IMG/VR virus record: IMGVR_UViG_3300007735_000920
Coordinates: 1 to 62,003 of that record
DNA length: 62,003 nt
From: a virus
Direction: 5' to 3' (one strand)
The notes beneath the pieces were generated by a model. The model ran no database searches, was not told where the DNA came from, and saw only the letters and a program-made list of their open reading frames with translations. A program made the position numbers and the translations under genes. Positions within the stretch are counted from its first letter, which is position 1. Every line of letters starts with the position of its first letter. Shown piece by piece: positions 26,199 to 35,074 of the stretch.

Positions 26199-27018
26199 TA
26201 TACTTACACCCTCAACGCTTGAAACAGTTGATATGGCTTTTTATAACTTTATCAACGATAAAATAAATGTATTTGCGACAACAAATGAAGGCTTCAAAAA
26301 AGTTCCAATTATTTGGATAACAGCCGAGAGAGCTTTTCATATAAAAAATGAAAAAGAGATTAGAGAGATTGATTCACAGACTTTGGTTTATCCACTTATA
26401 TCCATAGAAAGAATCTCAACAACAAAAACAAAACCAAACGACAGACCTTTACCGGGAAATAAATTTCCATATCCCGATTATAAAAAAGGCGTTGTCACAA
26501 TTGCCAGACAGATAAATGCTGAAAAATCAAGAAACTTTACTAATGCTTTATCAAAACAAATAAATGGTCAGCAAAATTCTAAAAATGTCCCACCAAGAAC
26601 TGTGTATCAATATATCTCAATTCCATTACCAGTTTATGCAACAATGAATTATGAGGTCAAAATTCGCTCACAATACCAGCAACAAATGAACGAAATGATG
26701 TTGCCGTTCATAAACTACTCATCTGGTTGGAATTATTTTATGATTGATTATGAGGGTTTCAAGTATGAAACGTTTTATGATTCGGAGAGTGAATTCAAGT
26801 CAAATTCTTCTAATCAAGCAAACGATGAAAAGAAATATGATGCCAAGTTCAAGTTCAAGGTTATGGGGTATACAACAACTATAGGTGAGAATCAGCAGAC
26901 TCCAACAAATGTGTATAGAGAAAATGCTGTTGTTGTTAGATTCCCAAGAGAAAGAGTTGTTCTAAACGAAACAAATGAATTTGTCAGCAATCCTCAAAAC
27001 AAATCTTTTCGCCCCTAG
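26188..27018 (+). CDS. Tail completion/sheath stabiliser candidate (gp15-like)
   Basis: 276 residues. Contains a helical segment YEVKIRSQYQQQMNEMMLPF and strands around WNYFMIDYEGFKYETFYDSE, compatible with tail-terminator proteins that cap sheath and tube. It is encoded immediately before the sheath, as expected for gp15. No diagnostic motif; position is the main support. Confidence 0.5.
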   Translation: MQANILTPSTLETVDMAFYNFINDKINVFATTNEGFKKVPIIWITAERAFHIKNEKEIREIDSQTLVYPLISIERISTTKTKPNDRPLPGNKFPYPDYKKGVVTIARQINAEKSRNFTNALSKQINGQQNSKNVPPRTVYQYISIPLPVYATMNYEVKIRSQYQQQMNEMMLPFINYSSGWNYFMIDYEGFKYETFYDSESEFKSNSSNQANDEKKYDAKFKFKVMGYTTTIGENQQTPTNVYRENAVVVRFPRERVVLNETNEFVSNPQNKSFRP

Positions 27019-27036
27019 TATTTAGCCTAATAATAA

Positions 27037-27046
27037 ACTATTTATA
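27037..27046 (+). promoter_or_regulatory. Late promoter ACTATTTATA
   Basis: Exact consensus, 48 bases before the sheath ATG. This is the longest spacing in the set and leaves a short 5' leader with AAGGGAG. Confidence 0.65.
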
Positions 27047-27084
27047 AAAGCAAATAAGCTTCTATAAAAGGGAGATCTTCTAAT

Positions 27085-30033
27085 ATGGCAGTGTCAGCAA
27101 AAAATTATCGTTTCGTATCCCCCGGCATCGTGACTCAAGAAATTGATCGTTCGCGTATTCCAAACGCCCCCGCTCCAATCGGACCAGTTGTGATTGGTCG
27201 TGCAGAGAGAGGTCCAGCTTTTACACCAGTAACAGTTACTTCTTTTGATGAATTTACAAGCACATTTGGTAATCCAGTTCCCGGTGGTGTTGGTGGCGAT
27301 GTTTGGAGAGATGGAAATAAAACCTCTCCAATGTATGGTACATATGCTGCACAAGCTTGGTTGAAAAATGGTCAAGCATTGACTTATGTTAGAGTACTCG
27401 GTGATCAGTCTGATTCGGCTACAACGAACGGTAAAGCAGGTTGGAGCTTTGATGCGCCAACAACTACTAATTTCAAGGGTGCTTATGGTTTATTCGTTGC
27501 CCCTTCTGGTGCTGCCCCCGTAACTGGTGCTTTGGCAGCGGTTTGGTATTGTGGTACTGGCAATGGCTCTACCGACAGAGTTCCTGTTTTAGTGGGGACA
27601 ACCCCCGGTTTGGCAGCCAATGTAGCTGGCACTTGTGGTTTTGTATCTACAACCGATGGAACATTTACTGCTTACTTGTCTGGTTCTAGTGGCGCTGCTT
27701 TAGGACCATATAAATTCAGTTTAGATAAAACAAAGCCAAATTATATTAGAAAAGTATTCAACACCGATCCAACTCTTGTTGGTAAGTCTACTGCGTTTGG
27801 TGGAACTTCATACTTCTTAGGTGAAACCTTTGAGGACGTATATACTAACAATACAAATACAGCTGGTTGGTCTTCAACTACAAATTACTATGCTGTAATT
27901 TTACCATTGACTGATGGTACTACAAATTTTGCAAATCGTAAGTTTGCATATCAGCCAGCAAAATCTGGTTGGATTATTAGCCAAGATACCAGCGCCGATA
28001 CCAGCTCATTTACAATAACTGGTGCAAATGGCACAGTAACAGGCTCTTTCTTCAATAGCGGAAGAGTAAAGAAGCTATTTAGATTTGCTGCTCTAAACTC
28101 TGGCGAGTGGATACAAAACAATCTAAAAATTGCCATTACAAACATTACTGCTCCAACCAACATCAATGTAAATCCTTATGCTACATTTGATGTAGAATTG
28201 AGACTATTATTCGATCAAGATACAAATAAGAAAGTAGTTGAATCATTTAGTGGTTGTACTCTAAACGCTAATTCTGATTCATTTATTGCCAAAGTAATAG
28301 GTGATAAGTATGTAGACTATGATGAAACAAACGGCAGATTAGTTGAATATGGAAGCAATGAAAACAAATCAAGATATGTTCGCGTTGAAATGAATGACGA
28401 ATTTATCAATGGTACATCCGATTATGTTCCATTTGGTACAACTTTCCCCGTTGTTTACAAAAGCGCAACTATATCTGCGGCGAATGTCGGTGGCGCAGGC
28501 ACACTAGCTGGAAATAAATACTTTGGTGACAAAACATATGCAGCAGCTTCTGCTTCCGCAACTGTTGCAATAACTGGTGCCATTTCTTCACAATGGGACT
28601 ATCCAATTCCTTTATATAGAACTACAACCTCTGGTTTGAGTTCTCTAAAGTTTGCCTATTTCGGCGCTCAACCAGTTTCTGATTCTGGCGTTGTTGCAGG
28701 TTCTGTGATTGATGTTCTAAGAATGAATGCGGCGTTAGCGGGTGCGGCTTCTTATGACCCCGATGATACTAATACTGCTTATTCTGCAATTATCACTTTA
28801 GATAATGTCAAATATAGCACAACCTTGGGGTCTAATAGCAACCCATATTCTGATTTATCTTACGCTAACAATGCAAGATCGAGTGGCGTTTCTTTGACCG
28901 CAACTGGCTCTTTACCAAGCACGTTCCCACAAGCAGCAACTGTTTCTGGAACATACAAAGCCCCGTTGGCTCTTGGTATAAATAAATTCTGTTCATATTT
29001 CTATAATGGTTCTGATGGTTTTGACATAATAGAGTCAAATCCTCTAAGAAATGGTTTGATTGCAACAAATGCAACTGCTCAAAATGATTACAGATTTTTC
29101 TCATATCAAAGAGCAATTGACACTGTAAAGAACCCTGAAATTGCACAATACAACGCAATTACTGTTCCCGGCTTAACAATTCAATCATTGCACAACCGTC
29201 TAATCAATAATACAGAAACAAGAGCAGATGCCTTGGCAATCGTTGATGTTCCTAAAGGTTACAATCCAGAAGCCGAATGGCAATGGTTTACCCAAACAAA
29301 CACAACCGATGTACCAACCAAGGGCACTGCGTATATGGGCAATGTAAACGATGCTGTATCCTTATGGACAACTCGCGCTTATAATAGCAATTATGCCTGC
29401 GCCTACTATCCATGGGTACAAATTAGAGATGCTGTAAATGGCACAAATGTATGGGTTCCACCTTCAGTTGTTGCTTTCGGCGCAATGGCTTACACAGACG
29501 CAGTTCAAGCTCCTTGGTTTGCTCCTGCTGGTTTCAACCGTGGTGGCTTGTCAAGTGGCGTTGCTGGTTTGCCAGTAATCAATACTGCTCTCAAGCTATT
29601 CCAAACTGATAGAGATACTCTTTATAACATCAACATCAATCCAATTGCTTCGTTCCCCAATGAAGGCGTTGTGATCTTTGGTCAAAAGACTCTACAGGTT
29701 GAGAGAAGTGCTCTCGATAGAATCAATGTCCGCAGACTATTGATTTACGTCAAGAGCGGTATTTCTCAAATTGCTTCAAGAATTCTATTTGAGCAAAACA
29801 TCCAAGACACTTGGAATAGATTTATTGGTCAAGCAGAACCCTTCTTGGCTGATGTGAAATCAAGATTCGGCTTGGTTGATTACAAGTTCCTATTGGATCA
29901 AACAACAACCACACCAGATTTGATTGACCAAAATACTCTATATGCTAAAGTATACTTGAAGCCAGCCAGAGCAATTGAATTTATTGCACTTGACTTCATC
30001 ATCACAAATACTGGCGCTTCTTTTGAGGACTAA
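27085..30033 (+). CDS. Tail sheath protein (gp18-like)
   Basis: 982 residues. The N-terminus SPGIVTQEIDRSRIPNAPAP then IGPVVIGRAERGPAFTPV is classic contractile sheath, and the C-terminus (INVRRLLIYVKSGISQIASR, then FEQNIQDTWNRFIGQAEPFL) is the conserved sheath core. The middle (about 130-620) is a large insertion of Ser/Thr/Gly-rich domains that would project from the tail surface; T4 gp18 has 659 residues. Confirms a contractile tail. Confidence 0.95.
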   Translation: MAVSAKNYRFVSPGIVTQEIDRSRIPNAPAPIGPVVIGRAERGPAFTPVTVTSFDEFTSTFGNPVPGGVGGDVWRDGNKTSPMYGTYAAQAWLKNGQALTYVRVLGDQSDSATTNGKAGWSFDAPTTTNFKGAYGLFVAPSGAAPVTGALAAVWYCGTGNGSTDRVPVLVGTTPGLAANVAGTCGFVSTTDGTFTAYLSGSSGAALGPYKFSLDKTKPNYIRKVFNTDPTLVGKSTAFGGTSYFLGETFEDVYTNNTNTAGWSSTTNYYAVILPLTDGTTNFANRKFAYQPAKSGWIISQDTSADTSSFTITGANGTVTGSFFNSGRVKKLFRFAALNSGEWIQNNLKIAITNITAPTNINVNPYATFDVELRLLFDQDTNKKVVESFSGCTLNANSDSFIAKVIGDKYVDYDETNGRLVEYGSNENKSRYVRVEMNDEFINGTSDYVPFGTTFPVVYKSATISAANVGGAGTLAGNKYFGDKTYAAASASATVAITGAISSQWDYPIPLYRTTTSGLSSLKFAYFGAQPVSDSGVVAGSVIDVLRMNAALAGAASYDPDDTNTAYSAIITLDNVKYSTTLGSNSNPYSDLSYANNARSSGVSLTATGSLPSTFPQAATVSGTYKAPLALGINKFCSYFYNGSDGFDIIESNPLRNGLIATNATAQNDYRFFSYQRAIDTVKNPEIAQYNAITVPGLTIQSLHNRLINNTETRADALAIVDVPKGYNPEAEWQWFTQTNTTDVPTKGTAYMGNVNDAVSLWTTRAYNSNYACAYYPWVQIRDAVNGTNVWVPPSVVAFGAMAYTDAVQAPWFAPAGFNRGGLSSGVAGLPVINTALKLFQTDRDTLYNININPIASFPNEGVVIFGQKTLQVERSALDRINVRRLLIYVKSGISQIASRILFEQNIQDTWNRFIGQAEPFLADVKSRFGLVDYKFLLDQTTTTPDLIDQNTLYAKVYLKPARAIEFIALDFIITNTGASFED

Positions 30034-30049
30034 ATAAATTTGTCAGGGA

Positions 30050-30059
30050 ACTATATATT
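30050..30059 (+). promoter_or_regulatory. Late promoter variant ACTATATATT
   Basis: Same variant as at 11127, 36 bases before the tail-tube ATG. Confidence 0.45.
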
Positions 30060-30085
30060 TTATAAAGTAAGGAGAAAGTAAAAAC

Positions 30086-30673
30086 ATGGCAAGCCCCCTA
30101 ACACCTTGGACTCCCGGCTTTGAGCCAAAAAGAGAACATAAGTTTATATTGGAACTACAAAACATCAGCGCATATTTTATTACTGATGTTACTATTCCAA
30201 AAGCAACTATCACAGATACAGCGAAGCATAATTTTCTTTCTCATACTTTCAAGTTCCCCGGCAAATTATCTTGGGGTGATTCAACATTTACTCTTGTAGA
30301 TCCAATCGATCTCAATGCAGTGGATTTATTTATGAGACACCTAAAAGCTTCTGGCTACGTATTTCCAAGCAGCTTTGAGATAAACGACCCAACAAATTCA
30401 ACTTATTACCTAAAAACAATAAAGAAGAGTTTTGTTAGCGCAAATAATCAGATTCAAGGTATGACAATAAAATCCATAGACTCTGATGGCAATCCAATCG
30501 AAGCTTGGACTCTAAAAAATGCTTTCATAAAAGATTTAGATTTTGGTAATTACAAGTATGACACAGAAGGTCTAAAGAACGTGAAAACAATTGTTTCATG
30601 TGATTGGGTTGATTACGAGAGCTTCCGTTCTATTGATGGTGTCCTCATAAATACCAAAACTATAGGTGGGTAA
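30086..30673 (+). CDS. Tail tube protein (gp19-like)
   Basis: 195 residues, encoded directly after the sheath. Shows the gp19 layout: REHKFILELQNISAYFITDV, strand KFPGKLSWGDSTFTLVDPID, a helix VDLFMRHLKASGYVFPSS and a C-terminal IVSCDWVDYES. It polymerises into the inner tube. Strong AAGGAG ribosome site. A paralogue follows three bases downstream. Confidence 0.88.
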   Translation: MASPLTPWTPGFEPKREHKFILELQNISAYFITDVTIPKATITDTAKHNFLSHTFKFPGKLSWGDSTFTLVDPIDLNAVDLFMRHLKASGYVFPSSFEINDPTNSTYYLKTIKKSFVSANNQIQGMTIKSIDSDGNPIEAWTLKNAFIKDLDFGNYKYDTEGLKNVKTIVSCDWVDYESFRSIDGVLINTKTIGG

Positions 30674-30676
30674 TAG

Positions 30677-31303
30677 ATGGCTGAAATAAAGCCCGAAAAA
30701 GTTGTTTCCAGCTTATTTGGTGCTTATCTTGATGCTCCATTAGTTCCAGAATATGCTTTCAAGAGCGCTCAACAATCTCACAGATTTATACTTGAAGTTC
30801 AAGGTCTAAATGTTGCATTTGTTAAAGAGGTAAAGCGCCCATCTTTTTCAATAGAGTATCAAGAATTTGATCATTTAGGATATATAACCAAATTTCCTAA
30901 AAAAATAAAATGGGATAACATTTCATTTACAGTTATTGAAACCTATGATTATAGAGCCTTGGGTACTGTTTTGGGCAATATGATACATAAAGCACAAACA
31001 ACGGCATATAGATACCCAACAAACATCATATCATCTCAATTTTTTAACTTATCAAAGAAAAATCTGATAAACGATTTTGGTAATATAAATATAAAAACTA
31101 TTGATCCAGATGGCAATGTTGTCGATACGTGGCGCATATACAATCCAATGGTATCAAAAATTACACCATCACAGTTGAGTTATGCTTCTGATGACTTAAC
31201 AAATACACAAGTTGAGCTAACATATGATTGGGCAGAATACTATCTATCTAGCGACATTAGACCCGGTAAATTAGCTCAAGTAGGCATAGATAGAATTTTT
31301 TAA
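30677..31303 (+). CDS. Second tail-tube-like protein, tube paralogue
   Basis: 208 residues. Matches the preceding protein position by position in its landmarks: SHRFILEVQGLNVAFVKEVK, KFPKKIKWDNISFTVIETYD, IKTIDPDGNVVDTWRIYNPM, QVELTYDWAEYYLSS. In other contractile systems extra tube-fold proteins start or end the tube (T4 gp48/gp54 initiators), so this could be an initiator or a terminal tube ring rather than a second tube protein. Confidence 0.78.
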   Translation: MAEIKPEKVVSSLFGAYLDAPLVPEYAFKSAQQSHRFILEVQGLNVAFVKEVKRPSFSIEYQEFDHLGYITKFPKKIKWDNISFTVIETYDYRALGTVLGNMIHKAQTTAYRYPTNIISSQFFNLSKKNLINDFGNINIKTIDPDGNVVDTWRIYNPMVSKITPSQLSYASDDLTNTQVELTYDWAEYYLSSDIRPGKLAQVGIDRIF

Positions 31304-31315
31304 TAAGAGGTTATA

Positions 31316-32173
31316 ATGAGTAGCAGAAATAACGGGAGCAGATTTTCTGCCCCTTTGATGCCAGAAGATTTGAGAAGTCAAATGATGGCAGCCAGTGTTC
31401 ATCAGCAAAATCAAGCATCATATCAAACACCAACAGAAGTTGTTGAATTACCATCAAAAGGATTGTTTTATCCAGAAGGGCATCCTTTACATAATGCAGA
31501 AACAGTTGAAATAAAGTTTATGACAACCAAAGAGGAAGACATTTTGACTTCACCAACATTGGTGGAAAAAGGTATTGTCTTTGATAAACTTATTGAGAGT
31601 ATTTTGGTTGATAAAAGAATTGATGTTTCCAGCCTAATAACTGGTGACAGAAATGCGATTTTATCAAGAGCAAGAATTTCAGCATATGGTCCCGAGTATT
31701 CATTTGCAGCATCGTGCCCTTCCTGCTCTACAATACAAAAAGTTGATCATTTATTTACAGAGCTAAAGAATAAAGAAATTTCCTACGATGAACTTGAAAT
31801 AGAAAATGGTCTTTTCAAGCTTACTCTTCCAAAAAGCGGTGCAGTTGTGCATATGAAACTTTTGACAGGTAGAGATGAAAAAGAGATTGCCGAAGAACAA
31901 AAAAGAAGAATAAAAGCAAACCTTCCAGAAGAGCAGCTTGTTTTGACTTATAGAAAAATGATTGTGAAAGTAAATGGTAATGATGATATATTTGCAATTG
32001 CTAATTTCGTCACTTCAATGCCAATTTTGGACTCAAGATATATACGTAAGACTTATGCAGAAATAAAACCAGATCTAGATTTGACATATCGCTTTCAGTG
32101 CCAAAAATGTGGTCATGTCGATGATGGAGGTGTTGTCTCTATTACTGGAGACTTTTTTTGGCCTCAACTCTGA
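31316..32173 (+). CDS. T4_baseplate family protein (gp26-like hub)
   Basis: 285 residues. Contains the family pattern VELPSKGLFYPEGHPL, IKFMTTKEEDILTSPTLVEK, GDRNAILSRARISAYGPEYS and two Cys pairs (CPSC near 138-141, CQKC near 261-264) that could bind zinc. T4 gp26 helps assemble the baseplate hub. The 3' end contains a run of seven T followed by an overlapping ORF in another frame. Confidence 0.8.
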   Translation: MSSRNNGSRFSAPLMPEDLRSQMMAASVHQQNQASYQTPTEVVELPSKGLFYPEGHPLHNAETVEIKFMTTKEEDILTSPTLVEKGIVFDKLIESILVDKRIDVSSLITGDRNAILSRARISAYGPEYSFAASCPSCSTIQKVDHLFTELKNKEISYDELEIENGLFKLTLPKSGAVVHMKLLTGRDEKEIAEEQKRRIKANLPEEQLVLTYRKMIVKVNGNDDIFAIANFVTSMPILDSRYIRKTYAEIKPDLDLTYRFQCQKCGHVDDGGVVSITGDFFWPQL

Positions 32174-32327
32174 TTATATTCATAGTGTTTATGACAAGAT
32201 TTTTTATATGATTCAATTGGGTAATTGGCGCTTTTTTGAGGTTCACGCTATTCCTGTTACCTTGAGAAACTGGTTTTTTGATAAATTGCTTGAATATATG
32301 CAGAAGCAAAATACAACAAATAATTAG
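32109..32327 (+). CDS. Overlapping hub-assembly-like ORF (gp51-like position), start uncertain
   Basis: Up to 72 residues. The convincing part is FFGLNSDYIHSVYDKIFYMI followed by QLGNWRFFEVHAIPVTLRNW, downstream of the end of the gp26-like gene; the upstream part from ATG 32109 overlaps that gene by 65 bases and reads poorly. It may be expressed from an internal ATG (32115, 32121 or 32124) or as a frameshifted extension of the upstream protein at the T7 run. Located between gp26-like and tape-measure genes, where an assembly chaperone would fit. Confidence 0.55.
   Translation: MVMSMMEVLSLLLETFFGLNSDYIHSVYDKIFYMIQLGNWRFFEVHAIPVTLRNWFFDKLLEYMQKQNTTNN
32153..32159 (+). other. Possible programmed frameshift site (T7 run)
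   Basis: The sequence GACTTTTTTTGGCC lies five codons before the stop of the gp26-like gene. A +1 or -2 slip here joins ...GDFF to GLNSDYIHS of the overlapping ORF. Position and outcome resemble tail-assembly frameshifts, but this is unproven. Confidence 0.35.
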
Positions 32328-32334
32328 TTTCTCT

Positions 32335-32344
32335 ACTATTTAGG
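32335..32344 (+). promoter_or_regulatory. Late promoter ACTATTTAGG
   Basis: 27 bases before the ATG of the tape-measure-like gene; two bases from consensus. Confidence 0.5.
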
Positions 32345-32361
32345 TATTGAAGGGATAAAAA

Positions 32362-33933
32362 ATGGCTGAAATTAGTGCGGAAGAAAAAGTACTTTCATCA
32401 AGTAAAGCTCTTTTTGATTTAGCCAAAGGCACCAAAGACGCTTTTTCTGATATTGTAACCAAAATTGATGATTCAACAACTGCAGCAAATGGTCTAAGAA
32501 TACAATTTCAGCAAGCGTTTGGCATATTTGATGCCCAACAGGGCAGAGATTTGGTAAAAAGATTTGCCGATATAAGCAGTGAACTAATGTCACAAGGTAT
32601 ATCCGCAGAAAAATTAGGAGAAGCTTATAAAGTAGTAGGCACTGGAATCAATAATTTTATTATTAATAGAAGCAGTGAAGCTGTTGAGTCTTTTTCTAAA
32701 TTAGCTGCCATAAACAGTAAATTTGGCGTGGATATGCAAAGCACAGTTGGTGTAATTAATTATTTATCAACTGGGTTTAACAAAAGCACCGAAGATATAA
32801 CTAAATTCTCAAATAAACTGATGCAGTTTTCTAGAGAAACTGGTCAAGAATTTCGAAAAGTTTTTCAAGACTTTAATGAATCTATTAGAAGTTTCTATAC
32901 AATTTTAGATCCAGACAAAGCAGCGACTCAATTTATGTCTTTTCAACAAATGGCAAAAGGCTTTGGAAGCACTATTGATAAGTTGATGGATACCGCTGCA
33001 AAATTCGACAACATTGAAGAAGGTGTGGAATTTGGCGCAAAACTAAACAATGTTTTATCAGCCGTTGGCGGTTCATTTGATGCAATGTATGCATCAACAG
33101 CAAACTATGATGATAGAATAAAACTTATTATTCAAAGTATCGCCAATTCTAGAGATCAAATAACTGCAATGTCCGAAGTTTCTCAAAGAGCGTATGTCAG
33201 GCAGCTAGAGCAGACAACTGGTCTTGGTGGGCAAACAATTCAAGCGATCCTGAGAAACGATAAATTGGTTGAAAGTATGGATCAACTTACCAGCAAACAG
33301 TTTGACCAAATAAAAGAAGCACCGGTTGATCAAATGGCTGATAATTTTACAACGTTTCAAGATCGTGCAAACTTATTTATGAATCAGTATTTGAAAGTTG
33401 GTGCGCGCCTAGAAGGCTTCTTTGACCAATCAAGTAAAAATGTTAGAGATACACAAAAGAAAATACTAGATACAACAACAGCAATGGTTACCTCCGCAAG
33501 AACCGCACAAGAATTACTATTAAATTTAAAATCCGCTTTCTCTAAAGATAAATTAGAAGATCTTTATAATAAAGCAGTATCAGAAGTTGAAAAAAATGCA
33601 GAAAGTTTAAGAAAATCTATTAAAAGCTCTCTAGGCGAAGGTTCTTCGGGGGGCGTAGAATATAAAGTAAAACAACCCGGCAAACCAGAATCGCCCGCTG
33701 GGGGCGGAAAGATTCCAGTATATAATCCAAATACAATGAGAGAAGATGTAAAGCAAGGAGCCACTGATGGTATTGCTGCGGGCACAAAACAAGCACTAAT
33801 AGATATATCAAAAGCAGCTATTGCCAAACATGAAATTGTTGTTCATGTCAAGCCAACAGATGTAATGATAGCACTAATACAAGGCGGAACAGCCTCTAGA
33901 GCATTAGGTGCCGCCATAGGTCAAACGCCATAG
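32362..33933 (+). CDS. Tape-measure-like tail protein
   Basis: 523 residues, largely alpha-helical with heptad-like segments through about 420, then a Gly/Ser/Pro linker and a small C-terminal domain (HEIVVHVKPTDVMIALIQGG). Size is near T4 gp29 (590), the tape measure that sets tail length, and the gene sits between hub-assembly and tube-initiator/baseplate genes. No strongly diagnostic motif, so the call is from helicity and gene order. Confidence 0.65.
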   Translation: MAEISAEEKVLSSSKALFDLAKGTKDAFSDIVTKIDDSTTAANGLRIQFQQAFGIFDAQQGRDLVKRFADISSELMSQGISAEKLGEAYKVVGTGINNFIINRSSEAVESFSKLAAINSKFGVDMQSTVGVINYLSTGFNKSTEDITKFSNKLMQFSRETGQEFRKVFQDFNESIRSFYTILDPDKAATQFMSFQQMAKGFGSTIDKLMDTAAKFDNIEEGVEFGAKLNNVLSAVGGSFDAMYASTANYDDRIKLIIQSIANSRDQITAMSEVSQRAYVRQLEQTTGLGGQTIQAILRNDKLVESMDQLTSKQFDQIKEAPVDQMADNFTTFQDRANLFMNQYLKVGARLEGFFDQSSKNVRDTQKKILDTTTAMVTSARTAQELLLNLKSAFSKDKLEDLYNKAVSEVEKNAESLRKSIKSSLGEGSSGGVEYKVKQPGKPESPAGGGKIPVYNPNTMREDVKQGATDGIAAGTKQALIDISKAAIAKHEIVVHVKPTDVMIALIQGGTASRALGAAIGQTP

Positions 33934-33957
33934 GTAAATAACGAAGGAAATAAATAA

Positions 33958-34722
33958 ATGTCTGTTCTTTCAGATCCAAAACTTCAATATGCTCTGCCAA
34001 TGGAAAACGAGATTCGTCTCACTTATCCATTTGCAAATCTATATTTTACATTTCCAACAAAGCCATATGATGGCAATGAAATTTACTTTGCATCTTATCT
34101 AAAAAAAATAACCGATACAGTATCTCCCGAATACACTCCAACGCATGTATTTGGTCGTTCAGATCCTGTTGCAACTTATAAAAAGACAAGCAGAAAAATT
34201 TCTGTAGAGTTTGACATTCCAGCATATACAGAATTCGATGCTAACGAAATAATGAAAAAGCTAAACATTCTGATCAAAAATTTGTATCCCGGTTATTTAG
34301 AAAACCGAGGGCAATCAATAATAAATTCCCCTCCTTTGGTTAGACTAAAATATGCAAATATAATAAACAATCCTTTCAATGGCGATTCTGGGCTTCTTGG
34401 CTATCCAGATAATGTTGCTATTTCTCATGCGTTCGATACTGCTGGTGTATTTGTATTTGCAAATGAAAATACAAAAGACGGTTTCTTGTTTGCAAAATCA
34501 TATTCTCTTACTTTTGGTTTTACAGTGCTGCATGAAGAAGTTGTTGGGTGGGATGATAAAAATCAGAAATTCAAGACTGATAATTATCCTTATAAAACAG
34601 TTCAGCAAGAACTAATACCAGCATCTGCTAAAATTGGTACAGCAATCTCTAATTTGAGAGGCTCTTTAGTACAAAGTCCAGCGGCTGCAAAAGGTCTTAC
34701 ATTGGTTTTAGGGGCGGGCTAA
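33958..34722 (+). CDS. Baseplate protein candidate (gp48/gp54-like position)
   Basis: 254 residues, mixed alpha/beta: IRLTYPFANLYFTFPTKPYD, KISVEFDIPAYTEFDANEIM, and GFLFAKSYSLTFGFTVLHEE. The last pattern, a strand pair in a tube-like fold, fits proteins that connect tube and hub. It lies between tape measure and gp53-like genes. Function by position. Confidence 0.55.
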   Translation: MSVLSDPKLQYALPMENEIRLTYPFANLYFTFPTKPYDGNEIYFASYLKKITDTVSPEYTPTHVFGRSDPVATYKKTSRKISVEFDIPAYTEFDANEIMKKLNILIKNLYPGYLENRGQSIINSPPLVRLKYANIINNPFNGDSGLLGYPDNVAISHAFDTAGVFVFANENTKDGFLFAKSYSLTFGFTVLHEEVVGWDDKNQKFKTDNYPYKTVQQELIPASAKIGTAISNLRGSLVQSPAAAKGLTLVLGAG

Positions 34723-34725
34723 CAC

Positions 34726-35073
34726 ATGGCTGATTCAAGATATAGAAAAGTATTTCCTGTTTATAACGTTGATGAAGGCTATCAAAAGCTTTATACATAT
34801 TCTAGGTTTAGCCCAAAAGGTATCAAACAGTTACCAACGTTGAACCTAAAATACCCATCACAAAAACAAATTTTATCTTACACAATTCAATCAGAAATTT
34901 GGTCTGTTGGTCAAAGACTATACAAGCTAGCTGATAAGTATTATGGTGATCCGCAATACTGGTGGGTTATTTCATTTTTCAACAAAAAGCCAACAGAACA
35001 ACATTTTGCTCTTGGCGATGCTGTGCAAATACCTCTTCCTTTGAGTCAAGTTTTGAGTGATTTAGGATTATAA
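34726..35073 (+). CDS. Baseplate wedge protein (gp53-like, LysM-like)
   Basis: 115 residues. The segment SEIWSVGQRLYKLADKYYGD then PQYWWVISFFNKKPTEQHFA and LGDAVQIPLPL is a LysM-like fold, as in T4 gp53 and related wedge proteins. gp53 locks wedges around the hub. Three bases after the previous gene, one before the next. Confidence 0.78.
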   Translation: MADSRYRKVFPVYNVDEGYQKLYTYSRFSPKGIKQLPTLNLKYPSQKQILSYTIQSEIWSVGQRLYKLADKYYGDPQYWWVISFFNKKPTEQHFALGDAVQIPLPLSQVLSDLGL

Positions 35074-35074
35074 A

